64,000 bases of DNA from Dehalococcoidia bacterium (GTDB lineage: Bacteria > Chloroflexota > Dehalococcoidia > Dehalococcoidales > Fen-1064). The stretch lies in NCBI GenBank assembly GCA_011171075.1, contig DUFD01000046.1, positions 48,463 through 112,462 on the forward strand. Direction: 5' to 3'. The notes beneath the pieces are model-generated. The model did not search any database and was not told where the DNA came from. It saw only the letters and a program-made list of their open reading frames with translations. Below, in pieces: positions 7,401 to 16,592 of the stretch. The translations under genes and the position numbers were made by a program. Within the stretch, counting starts at the first letter, position 1. Each line of letters starts with the position of its first letter.

Positions 7401-9062
7401 ATGAAAAGTGATGCGGTCAAGAAGGGTATTGAAAGGGCAGCGCACCGTTCGCTGCTGCATGCGGTCGGGGTCAGCCTGAGCGACCTCGATAAGCCATTCG
7501 TGGGTATCATCAACAGCTTCAGCGAGATTGTCCCCGGCCACATCAACCTGCGGAGTATCGCCGAAGCGGTCAAGCAGGGTGTAGCCAGGGGTGGTGGCGT
7601 CTCCTTCGAGGTCAACACCATTGCCGTCTGTGATGGCATCGCCATGGGCCACGCCGGCATGAAGTACAGCCTGCCCAGCCGGGAGCTGATAGCCGACTCC
7701 GCGGAGACGGTTGCCGAAGCCCATGCCTTCGATGCCCTTGTCTTCATCCCCAACTGTGACAAGGTAGTGCCCGGCATGCTCATGGCAGCCATGAGGCTCA
7801 ACGTGCCGTCTATCTTCATCAGCGGCGGCCCGATGCTCGCGGGACACATTGGCACCGAGGGCGGTCGTAAGTTTGACGTCATATCCCTTTTCGAGGCAGC
7901 CGGCAGGGTTACGGCAGGTGAGATGAGCGAAGAGGAACTGGCCAGGATGGAAGAACTGACCTGTCCCGGCTGCGGAAGCTGTGCCGGCATGTTCACCGCC
8001 AACACGATGAATTGCCTCACCGAGGTGCTGGGGATGGGTTTGCCCGGAAACGGTACCATTCCGGCCGTCGACGCCAGACGGATGATACTGGCCAGAAAAG
8101 CCGGCGAGGAGGTTATGCGACTCCTGGCCTCTGGTACGTGTCCACGGGATATTGTCACCGCGGCCGCGATAGACAACGCCCTCACGGTTGATATGGCCCT
8201 GGGTGGCAGCACTAACTCGGTGCTGCACCTGATGGCCATCGCCAATGAGGCAGGGATTAGCTTCCCGTTGACCAAGGTGAACGAACTCTGCCAGAGTACC
8301 CCGCACATCTGCCTGCTCAGTCCCGCCGGCGAAAACCGCATCGAAGACCTGGATAGGGCGGGTGGTATTCCCGCGGTGATGAAAGAGGTCGGTGACCTCC
8401 TCAATCTGGAACTACCCACCGTAACCGGGAAATCGGTAGGGGAGAACATTAAAAATAGCCAGGTGCTTGACAGAGAAGTAATCCACTCCAGGGACAATGC
8501 CTATTCCGCCACTGGTGGTATCGCCATCCTCTTCGGCAACCTGGCGCCTGACGGTGCCATTGTCAAGAAGGCAGCAGTCGCCCCGGAGATGATGGTACAC
8601 CAGGGACCGGCCAGGGTGTTCGACTCCGAGGAGGAAGCCACTACCGCTATCATGAAAAAAGATATGAAGAAAGGCGATGTAGTCGTTATCCGGAACGAAG
8701 GCCCCAGGGGTGGCCCGGGTATGCGGGAGATGCTGACACCCACCGCCCTGCTGAGCGGTATGGGCATGGACAAGGATGTAGCCCTCATCACCGACGGGCG
8801 TTTCTCGGGCGGTTCCCGTGGTGCTGCCATCGGCCATGTCTCGCCGGAAGCAGCCAGTCGCGGACCGATTGCCGCCCTCCGAGACGGGGACATCATCAAG
8901 ATAGATATCCCGGATTGCAAGCTCGAGATAGAGCTCAGCGACGAAGAAATTTCCCGGCGGCTGGCAGAACTCAGCGAGTTCGAACCGAAAATAAAAACAG
9001 GCTATCTGAGCCGATACATAGAGAAGGTGACTTCGGCTAGTACCGGAGCCGTGTTCAGTTAG
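7401..9062 (+). CDS. ilvD: Dihydroxy-acid dehydratase
   Basis: The enzyme dehydrates 2,3-dihydroxy-3-methylbutanoate and its methylpentanoate homologue to the 2-oxo acids, the third common step of Val/Ile synthesis. The 553-residue protein has [25 protein letters not shown] (Cys about 119), [18 protein letters not shown] (Cys about 188-194), the substrate loop [10 protein letters not shown] and the C-terminal DGRFSGG with GHVSPEAA. The N-terminal site reads [10 protein letters not shown] rather than the PCN form. This matches the E. coli-type enzyme, whose 4Fe-4S cluster is oxygen-sensitive. It is the first gene after the attenuator, and 13 bases separate it from ilvB. Confidence 0.97.
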   Translation: MKSDAVKKGIERAAHRSLLHAVGVSLSDLDKPFVGIINSFSEIVPGHINLRSIAEAVKQGVARGGGVSFEVNTIAVCDGIAMGHAGMKYSLPSRELIADSAETVAEAHAFDALVFIPNCDKVVPGMLMAAMRLNVPSIFISGGPMLAGHIGTEGGRKFDVISLFEAAGRVTAGEMSEEELARMEELTCPGCGSCAGMFTANTMNCLTEVLGMGLPGNGTIPAVDARRMILARKAGEEVMRLLASGTCPRDIVTAAAIDNALTVDMALGGSTNSVLHLMAIANEAGISFPLTKVNELCQSTPHICLLSPAGENRIEDLDRAGGIPAVMKEVGDLLNLELPTVTGKSVGENIKNSQVLDREVIHSRDNAYSATGGIAILFGNLAPDGAIVKKAAVAPEMMVHQGPARVFDSEEEATTAIMKKDMKKGDVVVIRNEGPRGGPGMREMLTPTALLSGMGMDKDVALITDGRFSGGSRGAAIGHVSPEAASRGPIAALRDGDIIKIDIPDCKLEIELSDEEISRRLAELSEFEPKIKTGYLSRYIEKVTSASTGAVFS

Positions 9063-9075
9063 GAGGAGATGCAAT

Positions 9076-10773
9076 ATGAAGATGACTGGTGCCCAGATGA
9101 TGCTGGATGGTCTAGTCAAGGAAGGGGTCGAGGTTACCTTCGGCATCCAGGGCGGTAAGGTTATCCCCCTATTCGACACCATGCCCCAGTTCCCGCAGAT
9201 ACATCACGTGCTGACACGGCATGAGCAGGGAGCTGCCCACGCCGCTGAAGGCTACGCCCGCGCCACGGGAAAGGTCGGGGTATGCATCGCAACCTCCGGA
9301 CCCGGAGCCACCAACCTGGTTACCGGTATCGCCGATGCTTTTCTCGACTCGGTACCGATGGTGGCGATAACCGGTCAGGTCAACCGACCCGACATCGGCA
9401 AGGACGCCTTCCAGGAGGTAGACATCACCGGCATTACCCTGCCGATTACCAAGCATAATTACCTAGTGCTGGATACTCCTTCAATGCCACGGATTGTCAG
9501 AGAGGCTTTCTATCTGGCACGTACCGGTCGACCCGGCCCGGTACTGATTGACGTGCCCGGCGATGTCTTCATGGAGGAGACAGAGTTCCACTATCCCAAG
9601 GAGTTCGACCTGCCCAGCTACAAACCGACACTCAGGGGGCACCCGGCACAGATTAATAAGGCCGCCAAGGTAATCAATGATGCCCGGCAACCTGTTATCC
9701 TGGCCGGGCGGGGTGTCATCGTCTCCGGAGCGTACGCCGAACTGAAAGAGCTTGCCGAGAAAGCGCAGATACCGGTAATAACAACCCTGCTGGGCATCAG
9801 CGCCATACCGGAGAGTCATGTCCTCTCCTACGGGTGGCTGGGTATGCACGGCATGGTCCACGCCAACATGGCCACCGACGCCGCCGACACGATAATCGCC
9901 ATCGGTATGCGCTTCGATGACCGGGCCACTGCCAAAGTAAGCGCTTTCAATACCCGCGCCCGCATAGTCCATATCGACATTGACCCGGCGGAGATTGGCA
10001 AGAACATAAAGGTAGACGTTCCGATTGTCGGTGACGTCAAGACCGTGCTTACACAACTAAATAAAGTGGTAGAAACCAGCCAGCATATCGACTGGATAAG
10101 CCAACTGGATGAGTGGCGCCGGACACACCCGTCACTCAATATCCGCGACAGCGAGTCCGTACTGCCGCAGTATGTCGTCCGGCAGATTTACGAGGCCACC
10201 AAGGGGGAGGCCACCATTGTAACCGGCGTGGGACAGCACCAGATGTGGGCGGCGCAGTATTATCACTACGACCACCCCAACTCCCTCATCACGTCAGGTG
10301 GTCTGGGCACGATGGGCTTCGGGCTGCCCGCGGCGATAGGTGCGCAGGTTGGCCGTCCCGAAGCTATAGTCTGGTGCCTCGATGGTGACGGCAGCTTCCA
10401 GATGACAATACAGGAGCTGGCCACAATCCAGCAGGAGAGACTGCCACTCAAGATTGCCATCCTCAATAATGGTTTCCTGGGAATGGTCAGGCAATGGCAG
10501 GAGCTGTTCTTCGGCAAGCGCTATGTGGCCACGCCGTTAAGCGGCCCGGACTTCGTCAAGGTGGCCGAAGCCTATGGCATCCCGGGAACAATGGCAAAAC
10601 GCAGAGAAGATGTTATTCCGGCTATCGAGCAGGCGCTGAGTGAACCGGGGCCGTTCTTAATCGACTTCCGCATCGAGCCGGAAGAGAATGTCTATCCCAT
10701 GGTTAAGCTCGGTGGTAGCCTGGTAGAGCTACTGGAAGGTGAAGACGTAAAGAAAGGGGTGGTAAAATCATGA
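9076..10773 (+). CDS. ilvB: Acetolactate synthase large (catalytic) subunit
   Basis: This thiamine-diphosphate enzyme condenses two pyruvates to acetolactate, or pyruvate with 2-oxobutyrate to acetohydroxybutyrate. Its 565 residues include the catalytic glutamate in TRHEQGAAHAAEGYARA (Glu about 50), ATSGPGATNLVTGIADA, the FAD/central domain with RFDDRATAKVSAF, and the ThDP-Mg motif from GDGSFQM to ILNN (about 437-467). It starts with ATG after AGGAGG. It overlaps ilvN by four bases, so the two subunits are translationally coupled. Confidence 0.97.
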   Translation: MKMTGAQMMLDGLVKEGVEVTFGIQGGKVIPLFDTMPQFPQIHHVLTRHEQGAAHAAEGYARATGKVGVCIATSGPGATNLVTGIADAFLDSVPMVAITGQVNRPDIGKDAFQEVDITGITLPITKHNYLVLDTPSMPRIVREAFYLARTGRPGPVLIDVPGDVFMEETEFHYPKEFDLPSYKPTLRGHPAQINKAAKVINDARQPVILAGRGVIVSGAYAELKELAEKAQIPVITTLLGISAIPESHVLSYGWLGMHGMVHANMATDAADTIIAIGMRFDDRATAKVSAFNTRARIVHIDIDPAEIGKNIKVDVPIVGDVKTVLTQLNKVVETSQHIDWISQLDEWRRTHPSLNIRDSESVLPQYVVRQIYEATKGEATIVTGVGQHQMWAAQYYHYDHPNSLITSGGLGTMGFGLPAAIGAQVGRPEAIVWCLDGDGSFQMTIQELATIQQERLPLKIAILNNGFLGMVRQWQELFFGKRYVATPLSGPDFVKVAEAYGIPGTMAKRREDVIPAIEQALSEPGPFLIDFRIEPEENVYPMVKLGGSLVELLEGEDVKKGVVKS

Positions 10774-11318
10774 CCGGAAACAAGCATACGCTGGTTGCCC
10801 TCGTCGAGGACAGACCCGGGGTACTGAACCGGATGGCCAGTCTATGTCGGCGGCGAGGCTTCAACATCGAGAGCATTGCCGTAGGACACAGCGAAACACC
10901 GCGCCTTTCGCGCATGACCATCGTCGTCGACGGTACCAACGCCATGATTGAGCAGCTGCGAAAGCAGCTGGACAAGCTGGTGGTTACCATGAAGGTATCG
11001 GACATCACCTCGGATAATATCGTTGTCCGTGAACTGGCGCTTATTAAGGTTAAAGCCAATTCCGAGACCCGGAGCGAGATAATACAGATTGTGGATATAT
11101 TCCGCGCGGATATCGTCGACGTGGCCGAAGAATCGGTAACCGTCGAGGTCACCGGAGACGAAGATAAGATAGATTCACTTCTCAGTCTGCTCCGTGGATT
11201 CGGTATTAAGGAGTTATCCAGGACAGGACGAATTGCTATGACCCGTGGAGGCACCAGTCTTCTCGGAGAGGACAAAGATAAAACTGGAGGGAGAAGACAA
11301 AAGAAGGCAGCATCCTGA
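10770..11318 (+). CDS. ilvN: Acetolactate synthase small (regulatory) subunit
   Basis: This subunit activates IlvB and confers valine feedback control. The 182-residue protein opens with an ACT domain (HTLVALVEDRPGVLNRMASL, then RRRGFNIESIAVGHSE). The usual second half contains LALIKVKANSETRSEI and IDSLLSLLRGFGIKEL. The last ~20 residues are Lys/Arg-rich. The ATG overlaps the ilvB stop as ATGA. Confidence 0.95.
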   Translation: MTGNKHTLVALVEDRPGVLNRMASLCRRRGFNIESIAVGHSETPRLSRMTIVVDGTNAMIEQLRKQLDKLVVTMKVSDITSDNIVVRELALIKVKANSETRSEIIQIVDIFRADIVDVAEESVTVEVTGDEDKIDSLLSLLRGFGIKELSRTGRIAMTRGGTSLLGEDKDKTGGRRQKKAAS

Positions 11319-11424
11319 GATCTAGGATTAGGCCTGAAAAGATGAAGATTGTCACTCACTGTTACATTGATTTCGCCCAGTTTATCCTGTAATGTAATGA
11401 TGGATTCATCACCGGAGGTACAGA

Positions 11425-12369
11425 ATGTTCCGTAAAATGCTGGTTTTGCTTGATGGCTCCGAGCTTTCTGAGGTAGTCTTCCCCTTCGCCAAGGAGCTCG
11501 CTGCCAGACTAAATCTGGACGTGACTATGCTGCAGGTCTATGGTGATATCGGACGTAACTTCGTACCAGTACACAAGGCCTACATCGAGCGTGCCGCCGA
11601 GACAATAAAGAGTCAGATAGCGGATGTCCAGGAGAGACTCGGTATCCCACCGCAGGAAAAACAGGCGGAAGTCCGGGGAGAACTAGCTGACGGTCATTAT
11701 GCTGATGAGATACTGAGCTACGCTGAGAGGAACGATATCGACCTTATTCTAATGGCCAGCCACGGGCGTTCGGGGATTCGGCGCTGGCGCATGGGGAGCG
11801 TTGCTGACAAGGTGCTAAGGGCTGCGAAGGTACCGGTACTGTTTATTCGAGCCGGTGCTGAGGACGCCACCCCATACGACAAGTGGCCAACAAAATCAAT
11901 AGTAGTCCCCCTGGATGGTTCGGAAAGAGCGGAATCAGTGCTTCCCCACGTTATAGCGCTGGCCAAGCAACGCACCACCGAGCCGATAATCGTAAACCTT
12001 ATCAGGATTTGCGATCCACCGGTAGCTCCGTCCTACTATTCTCCGGAGCTTTCCGGGGTACCCCTTAACTGGGGAGAATTCATGGAACAAGAGATGGACC
12101 GCTGTAAACAGAACGCCAGTGACTACCTTGAGAATATAGCCAAACAGCTCGATGACCAGGGTATTAAGGCAGAGTCCACGGTGCTTGTGGGTCAGGCCGC
12201 CGATGAAATAATAGAATATGTCAGCAAGAACCCGTACAGCATCGTCGTCATGGCGACTCACGGGCGCACCGGGTTGAGGCGGCTCGTCTTCGGCAGCGTC
12301 ACCGAGAGTGTCCTGCACGCAGTCTCTAACCCGATACTACTGACCAAGCCGGAACAAGCTGGCTCGTAG
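11425..12369 (+). CDS. Tandem universal stress protein (two UspA domains)
   Basis: Two UspA folds follow one another over 314 residues. Each ends with the ATP-binding signature: [20 protein letters not shown] near 112-131, then [20 protein letters not shown] near 276-295. Such proteins bind ATP and help cells survive stress, but the target is unknown. The gene sits between ilvN and ilvC, with 106 bases before it and a short 23-base gap after it. Its transcription therefore probably continues into ilvC. It is not a normal member of ilv operons. Start ATG 11425 follows GGAGG. Confidence 0.9.
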   Translation: MFRKMLVLLDGSELSEVVFPFAKELAARLNLDVTMLQVYGDIGRNFVPVHKAYIERAAETIKSQIADVQERLGIPPQEKQAEVRGELADGHYADEILSYAERNDIDLILMASHGRSGIRRWRMGSVADKVLRAAKVPVLFIRAGAEDATPYDKWPTKSIVVPLDGSERAESVLPHVIALAKQRTTEPIIVNLIRICDPPVAPSYYSPELSGVPLNWGEFMEQEMDRCKQNASDYLENIAKQLDDQGIKAESTVLVGQAADEIIEYVSKNPYSIVVMATHGRTGLRRLVFGSVTESVLHAVSNPILLTKPEQAGS

Positions 12370-12392
12370 GAGGTAACGGGGAGGAAGGGGCA

Positions 12393-13388
12393 ATGGCAAA
12401 GATATACTATGATAACGATTGTGATTTGAAACTGCTCGACGGGAAAGTAGTTGGTATCATCGGCTACGGCAGCCAGGGGCATGCCCAGGCCCAGAACCTG
12501 AGAGATAGCGGCTGCCAGGTAATCGTCGCTGAGGCTGAGGGAAGCCCGGGCTGGAATAATGCCAGGGAAGCCGGCTTTAAAGTAACAAAAGCCGCCGAAG
12601 TAGCCAGAGAAGCCGATATTATCTCAATTCTGGTCCCTGATGAACTGCACGGCAGGATTTACAACGAGTCAGTCCTGCCCGGACTGGATGCCGGTAATAC
12701 CCTGTTATTCTCACATGGATTCAGCATTCACTTCGGGCAGGTATTACCACCGTCGGACGTAAACGTTATCATGATAGCGCCCAAGTGCCCCGTCCATATG
12801 CTAAGACAGCTATACACTGAGGAGGTCGGGCCTCCGGCGATTGTAGCCGTGCACCAGGATGCCACCGATAATGCTAAGGATATTGCCCTGGCCTACGCCA
12901 AGGGCATCGGTTGCAGCCGGGCCGGCGTCATCGAGACTACCTTTGCTGAGGAGACCGAGACCGACCTCTTCGGGGAGCAGACCGTGCTCTGCGGTGGTAT
13001 TACCGGCCTTATAAAAGCAGGCTTTGAGACGCTGGTAGAAGCTGGCTATCAACCCGAGATAGCCTATTTTGAAATCCTTCACGAGCTAAAGTTGATTATC
13101 GACCTTATCTACCAGGGTGGCCTCAGCTATATGCGGTACTCCGTCAGCGATACCGCCGAGTACGGCGACTATATAAGCGGGCCAAGAATCATTGACGAGA
13201 TGGTAAAGCAGGAGATGGCCGAGGTGCTGGCCGAAATCCAGGACGGTACCTTTGCCAAGGAGTGGATACTGGAAAATCAGGCCGGTCGACCTGTCTTCAA
13301 TGCGCTGAGACGCATCGAGGCAGAGCACCCCATCGAGGTGGTGGGGGCTGAGCTACGCCAGATGATGCCCTGGCTCAAGCAAGGCTAG
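12393..13388 (+). CDS. ilvC: Ketol-acid reductoisomerase (class I)
   Basis: The enzyme converts acetolactate or acetohydroxybutyrate to the dihydroxy acid with Mg2+ and a nicotinamide cofactor. The 331-residue length is that of class I enzymes. [17 protein letters not shown] (about 24-40) is the nucleotide fold, and [14 protein letters not shown] and the metal-binding region from DLFGEQ to [16 protein letters not shown] are present. The loop that reads the cofactor phosphate is [10 protein letters not shown] (45-54). The usual arginine and second serine are replaced by Ala48 and Gly53, with Glu47 nearby, which may shift preference from NADPH to NADH. GGGGAGG precedes the start. Confidence 0.97.
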   Translation: MAKIYYDNDCDLKLLDGKVVGIIGYGSQGHAQAQNLRDSGCQVIVAEAEGSPGWNNAREAGFKVTKAAEVAREADIISILVPDELHGRIYNESVLPGLDAGNTLLFSHGFSIHFGQVLPPSDVNVIMIAPKCPVHMLRQLYTEEVGPPAIVAVHQDATDNAKDIALAYAKGIGCSRAGVIETTFAEETETDLFGEQTVLCGGITGLIKAGFETLVEAGYQPEIAYFEILHELKLIIDLIYQGGLSYMRYSVSDTAEYGDYISGPRIIDEMVKQEMAEVLAEIQDGTFAKEWILENQAGRPVFNALRRIEAEHPIEVVGAELRQMMPWLKQG

Positions 13389-13498
13389 TTACAGGAATGT
13401 GCAAAATTGATACGCACTGAGTATGAAAGAATAAGTGAATACCTGAGATTGTATTCCGCGTTTGGATTTTCCGGCAGATACAAACTCATCCTTACTGG

Positions 13499-13522
13499 CC
13501 CCTCTCCTTTATTGGGGAGGGG
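13499..13522. repeat. Solitary module A-like hairpin
   Basis: CCCCTCTCC, a six-base centre TTTATT and GGGGAGGGG form a 9-bp stem with one G-T pair, downstream of ilvC. It resembles module A of the dispersed palindromic family, without module B or C. Confidence 0.5.
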
Positions 13523-13557
13523 ATGATGGCTGGTGTATTTAGTACAGTCATAGAGAA

Positions 13558-13595
13558 ACACAACACCCGCAGGGGGAATGCCCTTTGGGTTGTGT
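13558..13595 (+). promoter_or_regulatory. Nested stem-loop in the leuA leader
   Basis: ACACAA (13558-13563) pairs with TTGTGT (13590-13595), then CCC (13566-13568) with GGG (13587-13589), then AGGG (13571-13574) with CCCT (13581-13584). The structure ends eight bases before the leuA ribosome site AGGAGG. No U-run follows, so it is not a simple terminator. No T-box core sequence and no Leu-rich leader frame were seen. A regulatory role is possible but not shown. Confidence 0.4.
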
Positions 13596-13614
13596 CTTCT
13601 CTCAGGAGGATGTC

Positions 13615-15135
13615 ATGGAAAAGGTAATTATCTTCGATACCACTCTCCGGGACGGTGAGCAGGCAGCCGGTGGTTCAATGAACGTCTCGGAGAAACTGGA
13701 AATAGCCAGACAACTGGAAAAGCTCGGCGTGGATGTCATTGAGGCCGGCTTTCCGGTAACATCGCCGGGTGATTTCGAGGCGGTACGCCTCATTGCGGAA
13801 GAGGTGCGCACCCCTGTAATCTGCGTGCTCACCCACGCCAATCTCGAAGCGGTGGACCAGAGCTGGGAGGCGGTCAAGGGAGCGGCACACCCGTGCATCC
13901 ATATCGTTCTGTCGTCTTCAGACATTCACCTCTTCTACCAGCTGAGGAAGAGCCGTGAGGAAATCCTGAAGATGTCCTGCGATACGGTAGCCAGGGCGAG
14001 GAAATACTGCGATAACGTTGAGTTCTCCGCAATGGACGCCAGTCGTACCGACCCGGCATACATCTATCAGATACTTGAAGCGGTAATAGACGCCGGGGCC
14101 ACCACTGTGAACATCCCTGATACGGTGGGCTACGCCATGCCCGACGAGTTTGGCGGCCTTATCGACAACGTCTTCAAGAACGTGCCAAATATCAACAAGG
14201 CAATCGTCAGTGTACACTGCCATAATGACCTGGGCCTGGCCGTAGCCAACAGCCTGGAGGCCATCAAGCGGGGGGCCAGACAGGTGGAAGGCACCATTAA
14301 CGGCATCGGTGAAAGGGCGGGCAATGCCTCGCTCGAGGAGATCGTCATGGCCATCAAAACCCGACAGGACTTTTACGACCTCTATACCGATATCGACACA
14401 ACCCAGATATACAAGACGAGCCGGCTGGTCAGCGAGTTGACCGGTACCCCGGTCCAGCCCAACAAGGCTATTGTCGGTGCCAACGCCTTCCGACATTCGT
14501 CGGGTCTCCACGTTGACGGTGTCATCAAGATGCGGACGACCTTTGAGATAATGGACCCCAAATCGGTAGGGGTACCCTCCAGCAGTCTGGTGCTGGGCAA
14601 GACCAGCGGACGGCATGCCTTCAGGGAACACCTGGCCGAACTTGGTTACAGCCTGTCCGAGGAAAATTTCAGTCGTGCCTTTACCGCCTTTAAAGAGCTG
14701 GCCGATAAGAAGAAGAACGTCACCGATAAGGACATTGAATCGATAGTTGCTGAGGAACAGCGTACCGTCTCCGAGGTCTACCACCTCGACCGCCTACAGG
14801 TGACCTGTGGCGACCGGGGGATACCTACTGCCTCTGTCCAGCTTGTAGCACCTGAAGGCAAGGTTCACTCCGAGGCTGCTATCGGCACCGGGCCGGTGGA
14901 TGCAGTCTGCAAGGCAATCGACAAGATAGTGGCTGTACCATGCAAGCTCACCGAGTTCACGGTGAAGTCTGTCACCGAGGGGATTGACGCCATCGGTGAG
15001 GTGCTGATAAGGGTAGAAAGTGAGGGCCTGACCTATACAGGTCGCGGTGCGGATACTGACATTATCGTTGCCAGCGCCAAGGCCTATATCAACGCCCTTA
15101 ACCGGCTGCTGTCCGATAGGAAAACTATTTCATAA
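13615..15135 (+). CDS. leuA: 2-Isopropylmalate synthase
   Basis: The enzyme condenses 2-oxoisovalerate with acetyl-CoA, the first leucine-specific step. In 506 residues it has the TIM-barrel signature IFDTTLRDGEQ, the metal HxH in VHCHNDLGLAVANS, VEGTINGIGERAGNASLEE and HSSGLHVDGV. The C-terminal LeuA regulatory domain (TASVQLVAPEG onward) mediates leucine inhibition. I chose ATG 13615, with CAGGAGG upstream, over an in-frame start at 13585 that adds ten unconserved residues. The usual Ser-Pro-Gly after DGEQ reads AAGGS here, which keeps it within the IPMS/CimA family. leuC and the rest of the pathway follow. Confidence 0.96.
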   Translation: MEKVIIFDTTLRDGEQAAGGSMNVSEKLEIARQLEKLGVDVIEAGFPVTSPGDFEAVRLIAEEVRTPVICVLTHANLEAVDQSWEAVKGAAHPCIHIVLSSSDIHLFYQLRKSREEILKMSCDTVARARKYCDNVEFSAMDASRTDPAYIYQILEAVIDAGATTVNIPDTVGYAMPDEFGGLIDNVFKNVPNINKAIVSVHCHNDLGLAVANSLEAIKRGARQVEGTINGIGERAGNASLEEIVMAIKTRQDFYDLYTDIDTTQIYKTSRLVSELTGTPVQPNKAIVGANAFRHSSGLHVDGVIKMRTTFEIMDPKSVGVPSSSLVLGKTSGRHAFREHLAELGYSLSEENFSRAFTAFKELADKKKNVTDKDIESIVAEEQRTVSEVYHLDRLQVTCGDRGIPTASVQLVAPEGKVHSEAAIGTGPVDAVCKAIDKIVAVPCKLTEFTVKSVTEGIDAIGEVLIRVESEGLTYTGRGADTDIIVASAKAYINALNRLLSDRKTIS

Positions 15136-15200
15136 TACCTGTCCTCACGGTAAGCCGTGTGGATAAGGTACCTGCTGACTATTCATGAAAGGAAAGTGCT

Positions 15201-16466
15201 TTGACATTAGTTGAAAAGATACTGGCAGCCCATACCGATAAGGACAGGGTAAGCCCGGGCGATTTCATCAACGTCAGGGTGGACCTGATTCTGGCCAACG
15301 ACATCACCGCCCCTATCGCTATCAAGGAGTTCCGGCGACTGGGAATCGACAGGGTTCTTGACCCCGAAAAGGTTGTCATGGTGGCCGACCACTTTGTACC
15401 CAACAAGGACATTACCTCAGCCGAGCAGGCTAAGATGATGCGTGACTTCTGCCACGAGCAGGGGATACCCCACTATGACGTCGGGCAGATGGGTATTGAA
15501 CACGTGCTGCTACCGGAGCAGGGGCTGGTGGTACCCGGCGATGTTGTGGTGGGGGCTGACTCACACACTTGTACCTACGGTGCTGTCGGTGCCTTTGCCA
15601 CTGGCATGGGTTCTACCGATATTGCCGCTGCCATGGCCACCGGCGACATCTGGATGAAGGTGCCACCCACCATTAAATTTGCCTATCACGGCACCCTGCC
15701 GGAATGGGTCGGGGGTAAAGACCTCATCCTTTACACCATCGGGCAGATTGGTGTTGACGGCGCCCTTTACGCTGCCATGGAGTTCACCGGCGAGGCGATT
15801 GGTGCTCTCCCCATGGACGGTCGGTTTACGATGTCCAATATGGCCATCGAGGCCGGGGGCAAGGCCGGAATATTCCACGTTGATGCAAAGACAATCGATT
15901 ATGTCAAGCCACGTGCCAGACGACCCTACACCGTATACGAGCCTGACGCCGATGCCCGGTATACCGAGGTCATTGAGTACGACGTGTCATCTCTGGAGCC
16001 GCAGGTCTCGCTGCCCCACCTGCCCTCCAACGCCCGCCCCGTCAGCGAGCTGGGTAACATCAAAATAGACCAGGCGGTAATCGGGAGCTGCACCAACGGG
16101 CGCCTCAGCGACCTGCAGCTGGCCGCCAGGGTTATAGAAGGGAGAAAGGTACACCCCGATGTACGCTGCATCGTTATCCCGGGCACGCAGCAGGTATACC
16201 TCGATGCCCTGAAAGAGGGACTTGTCGAGACTTTTATCCGGGCGGGGGCGGTGGTCAGCACCCCGACCTGCGGTCCGTGTCTCGGCGGCTACATGGGCGT
16301 CCTCGCCGAGGGCGAGCGCTGCGTCTCGACGACCAACCGTAACTTTGTCGGCAGGATGGGGCACACCAAATCAGAGGTCTACCTGGCAAACCCGGCAGTG
16401 GCCGCCGCCAGCGCCATAACTGGTCGTATTACCCACCCCGAGGAGGTACAGACCAAGGGAGTCTAA
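15201..16466 (+). CDS. leuC: 3-Isopropylmalate dehydratase large subunit
   Basis: This aconitase-family subunit isomerises 2- to 3-isopropylmalate with its partner LeuD. It is 421 residues long, the shorter prokaryotic form. The 4Fe-4S cysteines are in GSCTNGRLSDL (about 297) and TCGPCLGGYMG (about 357 and 360). GADSHTCTYGAVGAFATGMG is also diagnostic. It starts with TTG at 15201 behind GAAAGGAAAG. Its stop codon overlaps the first bases of a palindromic repeat. leuD is displaced about 2.6 kb downstream by unrelated genes. Confidence 0.96.
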   Translation: MTLVEKILAAHTDKDRVSPGDFINVRVDLILANDITAPIAIKEFRRLGIDRVLDPEKVVMVADHFVPNKDITSAEQAKMMRDFCHEQGIPHYDVGQMGIEHVLLPEQGLVVPGDVVVGADSHTCTYGAVGAFATGMGSTDIAAAMATGDIWMKVPPTIKFAYHGTLPEWVGGKDLILYTIGQIGVDGALYAAMEFTGEAIGALPMDGRFTMSNMAIEAGGKAGIFHVDAKTIDYVKPRARRPYTVYEPDADARYTEVIEYDVSSLEPQVSLPHLPSNARPVSELGNIKIDQAVIGSCTNGRLSDLQLAARVIEGRKVHPDVRCIVIPGTQQVYLDALKEGLVETFIRAGAVVSTPTCGPCLGGYMGVLAEGERCVSTTNRNFVGRMGHTKSEVYLANPAVAAASAITGRITHPEEVQTKGV

Positions 16467-16530
16467 GAGGGGCTCCGCCCCTCTTACATAGATTTTTCCC
16501 TTCCCTGCAGGGAAGGGACCAAGGGATGGG
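16465..16530. repeat. Palindromic repeat, modules B-A (reverse order)
   Basis: Module B (GAGGGGCTCCGCCCCTC) begins at the leuC stop codon. Module A in reverse follows (CCCTTCCCTGCAGGGAAGGG, then ACCAAGGGATGGG). It faces the same way as the copy at 18947, so the two bracket the leuC-leuD insert as direct repeats. Confidence 0.75.
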
Positions 16531-16592
16531 TGGTCGGAGGGCAACAACGATGATAGAATGAATCATTCCAGACTAATAAAGGGGTGATTAAG

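Noticed and set aside
7376..8497. Long antisense open frames across ilvD, and similar ones over ilvB, leuA, leuC and cimA
   Set aside because: They are GC-rich shadow frames opposite well-conserved genes and have low-complexity translations without family features.
13389..13614. T-box riboswitch before leuA (and before thrS at 30065-30140)
   Set aside because: The conserved T-box core (AGGGTGG-type bulge sequence) and a matching terminator are absent in both places.
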